From Woeseiaceae bacterium (GTDB lineage: Bacteria; Pseudomonadota; Gammaproteobacteria; Steroidobacterales; Woeseiaceae), in NCBI GenBank assembly GCA_030065985.1, contig JASJCM010000005.1, forward strand, positions 1-64,000: 64,000 nt of DNA. Reading direction: 5' to 3'. Every line of letters starts with the position of its first letter. Position 1 is the stretch's first letter. The position numbers and the translations under genes are program-made. The notes below the pieces were generated by a model, which made no database searches, was not told the DNA's origin, and worked only from the letters and a program-made list of their open reading frames with translations. Below are positions 43,444 through 51,371 of this stretch, one piece after another.

Positions 43444-45294
43444 GTGCGGGCAGCGATACGGAAAGTCATCAACCTCGACTTCGCCCCTGAGAACGACGAC
43501 CAGCTTCTGCCGGTCAATGTAGAGGCCTTCGAGGACTCGGGAGAGGAGCGCATCGCGCTCCTCGCCACCGCCGACAAAGCCTCAAGGCAATGGGCACCAA
43601 AGTGGCTCGAGCAGGCAGGATTTGAAATTCGCCTTGCCGACTCCGCTGAAGAAGCCCTTGGCATTGCCGCCGCGACCCGGCCCAGCGTCATCATCGTCGA
43701 CGCAGCAATGAGTGGCCCGAGCGGCAACCTCCTCGTTGACGCGCTGCAGACGGTGCACGGCAGGAAGGTACCGATTTTCGGCCTGTGCACAGACCCTCGC
43801 GACATCGCGCTGGTCAGCCAGACGGAAGCGAGCGCACTGCGCTGCCCCTTCGACTGGCGCCTGGTCACACAGCGATGCGTGCGGGAGGTCAAGGCTCACG
43901 AAGCCATTACCGAACTGCGCGCAGCTCGTGACCGCCTTGACGAATTGCGTAACGAACACGACGTAGCGGCGCGGCAGCGCGCGAGAACCGCCGGGCTTGA
44001 CTCGCTGACAGGGCTACCTAATGGCGAGCGCTTTCGCAGCCTGTCACACAAGACCATCTCCGCACGTGCCTATTCCGACAAGCAGACCTCGATCATCGCA
44101 ATCGGCCTGGACCGTTTTCGTATGGTCAATGAGGCTATCGGTCACGACAACGCAAACCGTGTTTTGCAGCAGTTTGCCGAGCGCCTGAAGACCTGCATCT
44201 CGCAGCGCCAGATCATCGGTCCTTTCAACGGTACGGTCACGGCGATTGCGGCACGACTAGGGGGCGCGCGCTTCGCCGTGCAGATTGCCAATGGTGATGA
44301 TCAGCAAATCGACCGCTTCCGCGATGCGATTGCAGACGAACTCCGTGAGCCGTTCGAAGTTGACGGGCAGAGCATCTACCTGACAGTCAGCCTGGGCGCT
44401 GCGGTCTACCCGTTGCACTGCAATAACGCCGATGAGCTGCTGCATTTTGCAGAGACAGCGATGCTCGAGGCGAGTAACAGCGAGTCGGGCTACTGTTACT
44501 ACGACCCAGAAAAGCGCCTGAGCAGCACCGATGTTCTGCGTCTCGACAGCATGCTGCGAGCCGCGCTCAGCAACGATGAGCTCACACTGCATTACCAGCC
44601 GATTACCGACGCAGAGACCGGCGAGGTGGTTGCTGCTGAAGCGCTCTTGCGCTGGAACCACCCTGTGGAGGGTTCTGTTTCGCCGGGCATATTTGTACCG
44701 GTCGCCGAGAAGACCGGACTCATGAAAGAAATCGGGGATTTCGTCATCGAGTCGGCCTGTGGCCAATTGCGTCGCTGGCTCGACGCCGGGATGGCGCCGA
44801 TCCGAGTCGCGGTCAACCTGTCGCTCTGCCAGTTGTCGCGCGGCGATGTGGTGGCCGTGACGCAGCAAGCACTCGAGCGTTATGACATCGACCCTGCCAT
44901 GCTCGAGATCGAACTCAGCGAACGCGGCGTCCTTAATCGTCGGCCGGAAGTTGTCCGGGAGATTCGCCGTCTCAAGGAAACGGGCGTTCGCATCTCGATT
45001 GACGACTTTGGCACAGGCCAGGCCGCGATCGCGTACCTCAAGGACCTGCCTATCGACGTGATCAAGATCGATCGCTCTTACGTCAGCGGTGCCGACAACA
45101 GCGATCGCGACCGGGCGATTGCCTGCGGCATGGTCGCACTCGCTCAACACCTCGACGCGACGGTCATCGCCGAGGGCGTCGAGACCAACGAACAGCTCGA
45201 CATGCTGCGCAGCTGGGGGTCTCACGAATGCCAAGGGTTTCTTTTCAGTCCGGCCATTCCCGGGCACGAGTTCTGCGCCCTGTTTGGAAGCTGA
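43444..45294 (+). CDS. REC-GGDEF(degenerate)-EAL protein, likely c-di-GMP phosphodiesterase
   Basis: A 616-residue protein with a GTG start 4 nt after the subtilase stop. A receiver-like domain (ALLATADKASRQ, VIIVDAAMSGPSG; about 37-155) is followed by a coiled coil (about 155-180). The GGDEF motif reads RLGGARF, so it is probably inactive or a GTP sensor. EAL is intact: AEALLRWNHP (about 398), NLSLCQLS, IELSERGV, IDDFGTGQAA, IKIDRSYV, AEGVE and ECQGFLF. The sequence predicts phosphodiesterase activity. Coupling to a secreted protease gene is odd, and suggests that protease output and c-di-GMP are set together. Confidence 0.9.
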   Translation: MRAAIRKVINLDFAPENDDQLLPVNVEAFEDSGEERIALLATADKASRQWAPKWLEQAGFEIRLADSAEEALGIAAATRPSVIIVDAAMSGPSGNLLVDALQTVHGRKVPIFGLCTDPRDIALVSQTEASALRCPFDWRLVTQRCVREVKAHEAITELRAARDRLDELRNEHDVAARQRARTAGLDSLTGLPNGERFRSLSHKTISARAYSDKQTSIIAIGLDRFRMVNEAIGHDNANRVLQQFAERLKTCISQRQIIGPFNGTVTAIAARLGGARFAVQIANGDDQQIDRFRDAIADELREPFEVDGQSIYLTVSLGAAVYPLHCNNADELLHFAETAMLEASNSESGYCYYDPEKRLSSTDVLRLDSMLRAALSNDELTLHYQPITDAETGEVVAAEALLRWNHPVEGSVSPGIFVPVAEKTGLMKEIGDFVIESACGQLRRWLDAGMAPIRVAVNLSLCQLSRGDVVAVTQQALERYDIDPAMLEIELSERGVLNRRPEVVREIRRLKETGVRISIDDFGTGQAAIAYLKDLPIDVIKIDRSYVSGADNSDRDRAIACGMVALAQHLDATVIAEGVETNEQLDMLRSWGSHECQGFLFSPAIPGHEFCALFGS

Positions 45295-45306
45295 GCGACT
45301 GGTAAA

Positions 45307-45322
45307 TGTGACGCAGTTCACA
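45307..45322. promoter_or_regulatory. CRP-like palindrome upstream of the propeller cyclase
   Basis: TGTGACGCAGTTCACA again, identical in all 16 bases to the copy at 41524. It ends 95 nt before the preferred ATG at 45418 and is centred about 51 nt before the FliA-like start predicted nearby. Confidence 0.55.
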
Positions 45323-45331
45323 GGGGGGCGC

Positions 45332-45358
45332 CAAAGATCATGGAGTTAGTGCCGATAA
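45332..45358 (+). promoter_or_regulatory. FliA (sigma-28)-like promoter
   Basis: CAAA at 45332-45335 (consensus TAAA, one mismatch), 15 nt, then an exact GCCGATAA at 45351-45358. Transcription would start near 45366, downstream of the ATG at 45340, which supports the ATG at 45418 as the true start of the next gene. Confidence 0.55.
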
Positions 45359-45417
45359 ATAGTCTGGGCAAAAAGAAATTGTCGGCCGGCGCTCGCGCGG
45401 CCGCTTACGGAGCCAAT

Positions 45418-48400
45418 ATGACAGGGACATATTCGCAGCTCGCGACAAAGCCACGGATCTTCCAGTTCCTGCTGCTGTTCGGCCTGCTGCTGTTCGGTCT
45501 ACCGCTCTCTGCCTACGAATCGTCGGTGATGCGTTTCGACCGCGTCGGCGTAGCCGATGGCCTGTCGCAAAGCGCCGTGCTTGCCGTTGTCCAGGATCAG
45601 GCCGGGTTCCTGTGGTTCGCGACTGAGGCAGGCGTGGACCGCTATGACGGTTTCGAATTCAAACACTATGGCCGCGAACGCGGCAATTCAGCGGCACTCG
45701 CCAGCGACTTCGCGCGCGACCTCCATTTTGCCGCGGACGGCAGTCTCTGGGTTGCTACGGACGGTGGCGGCCTGTCTCGCTGGAGCCCCGAAACCGGCAA
45801 GTTCACGACGTGGCGACACGACCCAGGTAACGAGAACTCCCTGAGTACGGACCGTTTACGTCGCGTCACGTCTGACGACGCCGGCAACATCTGGATCGGT
45901 TCGCGCGGCCACGGACTGTGCAAGCTGAGTCCCGCCAATGGCAAGTTCCAGCATTTCGTCCATGCCGGTGACGATGCCGCATCGCTGAGTCACAACGATG
46001 TACACGCCATCGAAGTCGGTAATGACGGCATAGTCTGGGTTGGCACCAACGCTGGACTCGATCGCTACGACAGCCTGACCAACAAGTTCCAGCGCATCAC
46101 GAATGGCATGGACGACATCAGCGTTCGCAGCCTGATGCTCGCTAGCGACGGTACGCTTTGGGTCGGCACACACCAGTCTGGTGTGTACGTCATCGATGTC
46201 GACACGCTCGAATCAACGCACTATCTGCCGGAGACGAGTGGTCTTGCCAGCACGCGCGTCAATGTTCTCTATGAGGACAACGACGGCCGCATTTGGGCAG
46301 GCACGAACAAAGGCCTGAGTCTCTGGCAGGCCGGCGCCGGCAAGTTCTCGACATTCCGCAATGACCCGACTGACCCATCCAGTCTTGGTGGGGATGCAAT
46401 CTACTCCGTGTTCCAGGACCGCGGCGGCGTTCTCTGGATCGGTACGCTGACCGGTGGTGTCAGTCGCTGGAATCCGCGTTCCTGGTCGTTTGGCCACGCG
46501 AAGCTCGACTCGCCCGATGGCTCCGAGGTTCGCGCGACCAACATCACATCATTCACCGAGGATCCGGACCGGAACGTTTGGGTCGGCACGTTCGGTGGCG
46601 GCATCAGTATCGTCAATGAAGAGGGGCACGTGCAGCGCACTGTTTCGACGGAATCAGCGCAGCCACTTAGTGATGATCGCGTCATGGCGCTAACGACCGA
46701 CAGTCGTGGCAACGTCTGGGCCGGCACGATGGCCGGCGGACTCAATCGCATCCACTCCGATACCGGCGTGGTAACAACTTTCCGCGCCGATCCCGAGAGC
46801 GACAACAGCCTGCCGGCCAACGGCATCATGTCGTTGCTCGAAGCACGCAACGGCGATCTTTGGATTGGCACCTTCGGTGGCGGCGTCAGTCGCTTCGATT
46901 CGCGCAAACAGCGATTCACAAACTATGCGCATGATCCCGAGAACCCGAACAGCCTGTCCGGACAACGTGCGACGAGCATTGCCCAGGCCGGCGACGGCAC
47001 GATCTGGGTGGGCACGGACGGCGGTGGGCTAAACTGGTACGACGCATCGTCGGGGATCTGGCAGTCAATCCAGCACGATGCGAACGACTCTTCGAGCCTG
47101 AGCGCGAACACAGTTTACGCGCTGCACGTTGACTCACGTGATCGGCTCTGGGTTGGTACCCGCGAGGGTCTCGACCTGATCATCAGGAAGAATAACGGCG
47201 CCAATCCCTGGCAGGTCGTCAGCATTTCGGGTAGCGACGGTCAGGCTCTCAATGCCGTCTATGGCATCCAGTCCGAGCGCAACGGGCGTCTTTGGCTGAG
47301 CACGAGTCATGGCCTGATCAGTTACGATCCGGGCAGTCAGCGTATGCGGAACTTCCACAAGATCCACGGCCTGCAGGGCGAAGAATTCAACTTCGGCGCC
47401 AGTTTCAAGAGCAGCTCGGGATCGATGTACTTTGGCGGCAGTGCCGGCTACAACGCCTTCAATCCGAGCAACCTGGAGTTCAATTCGACACCGCCACCGA
47501 TTGCGTTGACCTCCGTATCGATCATGAACGAGCCGCTCGCAACGCATCGTCCGCACAAGACGCTTGAGAGCCTCAACCTTGGGTACAGCGACTACGTCGT
47601 TACTTTTACGGTTGCCGCTCTCGATTTTGCAGCGCCCGAAAAGAACACCTATGCCTATCGATTGGTGGGCCTCGACGAGAACTGGATAGACCTCGGCAAC
47701 GAACGGCGCATTACGTACACCAACCTGCACGGCGGCGAATACACTTTGCAGATCAGGGCGGCCAACAGTGACGGCGTCTGGAACCAGAGCGGCATTACGA
47801 TACCGGTCAGTGTCGCATTGCCACCCTGGAAGTCCTGGTGGGCATACTCACTTTACGTGCTCGCAACTGGCTTCACGATACTGGCCTTCTGGCGGCACCA
47901 GCAGAACAAACTGCGCCGGGAATCGGAGTACGCACGACGCCTCGAGCGCGAGGTGCACAGCCGCACCAAGCAGCTCAACGGCCGCAACCAGGAGCTGAAG
48001 CACGCCAACGCTCTACTCATTGAGGCAAGCACGACGGATCCTCTAACGGGTTTGCGCAATCGTCGCTACCTCTATGAGCAGGTCTCGAAGGATGTCGATC
48101 TCGTCCTGCGCCATTACCGTGACGGCACTGAGACCATGAGTCCGTCAGGCAATAACGACCTGCTGTTCCTGATGGTCGATCTGGACAACTTCAAACCCGT
48201 CAACGACTCGTGTGGTCACGAGGCCGGCGACGAACTGCTGCTGCAGATTCGGGACGTACTTCTCGATGCCTGTCGCTCGTCAGACGATGTCATTCGCTGG
48301 GGTGGCGACGAGTTCCTGATCGTCGCGCGCGAGACCAATCGCAAGTACGCGGCGACCTTGGCCGAACGCGTTCGCAGCGGGCTTGCGCAACGCGTGTTCC

Positions 48401-48696
48401 CGCTTGGCGACGGCCAAATGGCGCGGATCACGACGTCCGTGGGTTACGCCTCATTCCCGTTCCTCAAGGATCGACCCGAGCTGCTGACCTGGGAAGAGGT
48501 CCTCGGCGTTGCCGACGCGGCCATGTACGAAGCCAAGCAGAAACGCAACGCCTGGACGGGCATCGAAGGCCTCGACTGGGACGGCGACGGCGACGAGCTT
48601 TGCCGCGCGATCAAGACGTCGCCGGGCGAGCTTGCCGAGGATGGTCACATCCGCGCCGTCGAGTCGATCGAGGACGTCGCCGAAGCGCTGGCCTGA
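45418..48696 (+). CDS. Beta-propeller sensor diguanylate cyclase
   Basis: About 1092 residues from the ATG at 45418, which has ribosome site GGAG 5 nt upstream; an in-frame ATG at 45340 is less likely. Signal/anchor segment (FLLLFGLLLFGLPLSAYES) leads to a periplasmic double propeller of about 13 Reg_prop units (LWFATEAGVDRYDG, LWVGTHQSGV, LWIGTFGGGVSRF and so on). A Y_Y_Y domain, membrane span, coiled coil and GGDEF domain follow. The active motif RWGGDEF and the RSSD inhibitory site five residues before it are intact, so it is a feedback-controlled cyclase. This layout copies hybrid two-component sensors of Bacteroidetes-like design with GGDEF output, and it may sense polysaccharide or another outside ligand. 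Confidence 0.9.
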   Translation: MTGTYSQLATKPRIFQFLLLFGLLLFGLPLSAYESSVMRFDRVGVADGLSQSAVLAVVQDQAGFLWFATEAGVDRYDGFEFKHYGRERGNSAALASDFARDLHFAADGSLWVATDGGGLSRWSPETGKFTTWRHDPGNENSLSTDRLRRVTSDDAGNIWIGSRGHGLCKLSPANGKFQHFVHAGDDAASLSHNDVHAIEVGNDGIVWVGTNAGLDRYDSLTNKFQRITNGMDDISVRSLMLASDGTLWVGTHQSGVYVIDVDTLESTHYLPETSGLASTRVNVLYEDNDGRIWAGTNKGLSLWQAGAGKFSTFRNDPTDPSSLGGDAIYSVFQDRGGVLWIGTLTGGVSRWNPRSWSFGHAKLDSPDGSEVRATNITSFTEDPDRNVWVGTFGGGISIVNEEGHVQRTVSTESAQPLSDDRVMALTTDSRGNVWAGTMAGGLNRIHSDTGVVTTFRADPESDNSLPANGIMSLLEARNGDLWIGTFGGGVSRFDSRKQRFTNYAHDPENPNSLSGQRATSIAQAGDGTIWVGTDGGGLNWYDASSGIWQSIQHDANDSSSLSANTVYALHVDSRDRLWVGTREGLDLIIRKNNGANPWQVVSISGSDGQALNAVYGIQSERNGRLWLSTSHGLISYDPGSQRMRNFHKIHGLQGEEFNFGASFKSSSGSMYFGGSAGYNAFNPSNLEFNSTPPPIALTSVSIMNEPLATHRPHKTLESLNLGYSDYVVTFTVAALDFAAPEKNTYAYRLVGLDENWIDLGNERRITYTNLHGGEYTLQIRAANSDGVWNQSGITIPVSVALPPWKSWWAYSLYVLATGFTILAFWRHQQNKLRRESEYARRLEREVHSRTKQLNGRNQELKHANALLIEASTTDPLTGLRNRRYLYEQVSKDVDLVLRHYRDGTETMSPSGNNDLLFLMVDLDNFKPVNDSCGHEAGDELLLQIRDVLLDACRSSDDVIRWGGDEFLIVARETNRKYAATLAERVRSGLAQRVFPLGDGQMARITTSVGYASFPFLKDRPELLTWEEVLGVADAAMYEAKQKRNAWTGIEGLDWDGDGDELCRAIKTSPGELAEDGHIRAVESIEDVAEALA

Positions 48697-48710
48697 GCGC
48701 CAGTACGTCG

Positions 48711-48737
48711 TTCAGATTCGGCATTTTCCGCCGATAC
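48711..48737 (+). promoter_or_regulatory. Weak FliA-like promoter candidate
   Basis: TTCA at 48711, 15 nt, then GCCGATAC at 48730-48737. The minus-10 element has one mismatch and the minus-35 element two. It precedes the receiver-porin-HEAT-GT2 operon by 72 nt. Confidence 0.35.
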
Positions 48738-48809
48738 ATAAGACAGGACTGTGCCTGCCGGAAGCGCAACCGGTCGGCCTTCGATTATGTTAAACGATGG
48801 CGGTAGCCC

Positions 48810-49229
48810 TTGGTCGCAAAACTGAAGCCACTGACGACGCATCGCATCCTCGTTGTCGAAGACAACGAGCATGTCGCGTACATGCTCGATTTCCTGTTGC
48901 AGCGCGCCGGTTATGACGTCATCGCCGCGGCAAACGGCCGCGATGCCCAGGCCGCTATCGAGAATTTGCCGCCCACGGACGTCGTTCTTCTCGATTTGAT
49001 GCTGCCGTATGTCTCCGGCTACCAGCTCATCGAGGACATCCGTGACAACCACGCGTGGCAACACGTGCCGATCGTTGTTCTCTCAGGCAAGGTTCTCGAA
49101 GAGGATATCGTCGAGGCGCTCGATCGCGGTGCCAATGACTACGTGACGAAGCCGTTTCGCCCGGAAGAGCTTCTTGCCCGCCTGCGCCGCATCGTTGCAG
49201 ACCACGAACGTTTGGCAGGTGTCCGGTGA
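48810..49229 (+). CDS. Single-domain response regulator of the polysaccharide operon
   Basis: A 139-residue receiver with a TTG start; no better start exists in the frame before the RILVVEDNE strand. The acidic pair is in VVEDNE, phospho-Asp62 in VLLDLMLPYVSG, Ser in VVLSGK and Lys in VTKPFRP. There is no DNA-binding domain. Its stop overlaps the porin gene start by 4 nt. It likely acts by contact with a synthase-complex protein rather than on DNA. Confidence 0.87.
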   Translation: MVAKLKPLTTHRILVVEDNEHVAYMLDFLLQRAGYDVIAAANGRDAQAAIENLPPTDVVLLDLMLPYVSGYQLIEDIRDNHAWQHVPIVVLSGKVLEEDIVEALDRGANDYVTKPFRPEELLARLRRIVADHERLAGVR

Positions 49230-50326
49230 ATTGCGCGCGGCTGACTGGATTATTGCTGCTCGCATCGCTGTCGCTGGCAATGTCGCCTGCGTTCGCGGAC
49301 CCGGCTGAACGCTTTGCCAACGCACGGTCGCTGATGCATGACGGTCAGCTCGATGCAGCACTCGCTGCCATTGATACCTTGCGCGCGGATTATCCTGACG
49401 ATGTCGACTACGCGTTTGCACGCGCTCAGGTACTCATAAGGCTCGGACGAAAGGGCGAGGCTGCCGATGAGCTGGATACTGCGATCGCGATGGCACCCGA
49501 CTACGAGGATGTCTGGCGCACACGTTACAACCTGCTCACCAGCCAGGACGACGACACGGAGGTCGAGGCGTTTCGCTTGCGGGCTGCCAGGCAGTTCCCC
49601 GCTGCAAATTGGTGGCGAGCATCGGGAGCAGCGAGCAGTCCTGCGTGGATGTTGTTGGTCGGCGCCGGTGCCGACTCGCTGAGCAATGACCTGCCCGGCT
49701 GGGACAACCAGTTCATAGAGGCTCACTACGAATACAGCGACACCGCCCGTTACATGGGCCGCGTGTCTCGCGATGCTCGCAATAGTATCGGGGACGTGAC
49801 TGTCGGATTAGCCGGCGAATGGCAACTTCGCCCGTGGTTTACGGGCGCGAGCGTCGCGGTTACTGCAGACCCCGAGTTCCAGGCAAGCACGGGCTTCGAA
49901 CTCCATGCCGGCCGTTCGTTTGGCGAGGGCTGGACAGCCACAGTTCGCTATCGCCACCGCGACTACGATAACGCGACCATCGGTACCGTGGTTACCGGCA
50001 TCGAGAAATACCTGTCGGATTTTCGCATCGCCTACACGCTGGGCGCATCACGCCTTCACGGCGCCTCGAATTTCGCGAACCACGTCGTTAGCGGCAACTG
50101 GTTCTATCGCGAGGACTCCAGTGTCGGCGTGTCTCTTAGCGGCGGCCGGGAAGCCGAGGCCATTGGCGGCGGCCGGGTTGTCGAAACCGATGTTCGCGGG
50201 ATGTCGCTCACGGGCCGTCATCGCTTGAACGAACGCCTCGGTCTGCATTGGTGGCTTGGCATTCATGAACAGGGCGATCTTTACCGGAGACGATTCGTTG
50301 GAATGGCTGTTTCGGTCAAGTTTTGA
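49226..50326 (+). CDS. YaiO-family TPR and outer-membrane beta-barrel protein
   Basis: A 366-residue protein with a GTG start and signal peptide (ends AFA). Residues about 25-130 form tetratricopeptide-like helices (ANARSLMHDGQLDAALAAID and FARAQVLIRLGRKGEAADEL). The rest is a beta-barrel ending RRRFVGMAVSVKF with a terminal Phe. This TPR-plus-barrel plan is that of YaiO and, more distantly, of PgaA/BcsC exporters. In E. coli yaiO lies beside the GT2 gene yaiP. Here too a GT2 gene is in the same operon, so an exopolysaccharide exit pore is the best guess. Confidence 0.82.
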   Translation: MNCARLTGLLLLASLSLAMSPAFADPAERFANARSLMHDGQLDAALAAIDTLRADYPDDVDYAFARAQVLIRLGRKGEAADELDTAIAMAPDYEDVWRTRYNLLTSQDDDTEVEAFRLRAARQFPAANWWRASGAASSPAWMLLVGAGADSLSNDLPGWDNQFIEAHYEYSDTARYMGRVSRDARNSIGDVTVGLAGEWQLRPWFTGASVAVTADPEFQASTGFELHAGRSFGEGWTATVRYRHRDYDNATIGTVVTGIEKYLSDFRIAYTLGASRLHGASNFANHVVSGNWFYREDSSVGVSLSGGREAEAIGGGRVVETDVRGMSLTGRHRLNERLGLHWWLGIHEQGDLYRRRFVGMAVSVKF

Positions 50327-51371
50327 CTCGATCACGCTGATTGCGCTGTGGTCGATCGCTGCCGTTGTCGTAACAACGATCGTTCTGTTCGTGTATACAA
50401 TGGGCTTGCGCATCGCGACGGTCGCGGGTGACCGGCGCCGGCAAGCTTTCCTGCGAGAATGGCGAGACGTGTTTGCGATGGCGGCACTCAGCGCGGACGC
50501 GGCCCGCGAACAGGAACTGCCACGCGTATCACGTGCCGATCGCACCGACCTGCTTGAAGAATGGAACCGGGCACGCAGCATCGTCGATGGCTCCGCTGTC
50601 GACAACCTGATTGTCCTCGCGCAGCGCGTCGGCATTCCCGGACTCGCCTCGCGACTGCTGCGTCGTCGACGCGTTCAGTCGTTAATCATCGCAGTGCAGA
50701 CCTTCGGGCACCTGCGTGACGACACACAGTTCGATGCAATCCGTGAGTTTCTCGATCACCCGAACACCGCGCTGTCGATTACAGCGGCGACGTCACTGGT
50801 TGAAATCAGACCTCGATCCGGCATTGAGCTGGTCGTACCCCGTATTCACGAGCGCCGCGACTGGCCCAGGAACAAGGTATCGATTCTGCTGCGTGAAGCC
50901 GGCAGTGAACTGATCAGCGAGCCGCTGTACCGCGCGATCCGCTCGGCTGACAACGCCAACAAGACTTATCTGCTGCAGTTCGCGCGGCTGATCGATTCCG
51001 AAGTGCGTGACGCACTCGTCGAGGACCTGATTCGTGAAAGCAACGAGCCGGGTTTGCTGACGGCTGCCCTCAAGCTCGTGAGCGGCTACCGCGGCGTACC
51101 CCGCATCGCGGCATTGACGCAGCACGAAGCCTGGTTCGTGCGGATGCAGGCGGCTCGTGTGCTAGGCCGCATCGGCCAGGAGGAGCACCTGAGTCTGCTT
51201 GAGGCCCTGCTCGACGATCCCGAGTGGTGGGTACGTTATCGCGCCGCGCAGTCAATAACGGCGCTACCGTTTCTTGGCCCTAACCAGCTGCGACAGTTAC
51301 AAAGGCGCCAGAAAGACCGGTTCGCTGTCGACATCCTGCAGCAGTCGATGGCCGAGGTGGGGCTCGCATGA
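50265..51371 (+). CDS. Membrane-anchored HEAT-repeat protein
   Basis: About 368 residues: one N-terminal membrane span (about residues 22-46) and then alpha-solenoid HEAT repeats, for example SLIIAVQTFGHLRDDTQFDA, AATSLVEIRPRSGIELVVPR and MQAARVLGRIGQEEHLSLLE. The start is uncertain: the ATG at 50265 overlaps the porin gene by 62 nt, while a TTG at 50298 has a better ribosome site (GGAG). HEAT proteins act as scaffolds. Its position between pore and synthase, and the 4-nt overlap with the synthase gene, suggest a protein that links synthase, receiver and envelope. Confidence 0.8.
   Translation: MNRAIFTGDDSLEWLFRSSFDSITLIALWSIAAVVVTTIVLFVYTMGLRIATVAGDRRRQAFLREWRDVFAMAALSADAAREQELPRVSRADRTDLLEEWNRARSIVDGSAVDNLIVLAQRVGIPGLASRLLRRRRVQSLIIAVQTFGHLRDDTQFDAIREFLDHPNTALSITAATSLVEIRPRSGIELVVPRIHERRDWPRNKVSILLREAGSELISEPLYRAIRSADNANKTYLLQFARLIDSEVRDALVEDLIRESNEPGLLTAALKLVSGYRGVPRIAALTQHEAWFVRMQAARVLGRIGQEEHLSLLEALLDDPEWWVRYRAAQSITALPFLGPNQLRQLQRRQKDRFAVDILQQSMAEVGLA

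Noticed and set aside
45340-45417. Upstream ATG at 45340 as the start of the propeller cyclase
   Set aside because: It falls before the predicted transcription start; the ATG at 45418 has a better ribosome site and leads directly to the signal/anchor helix.
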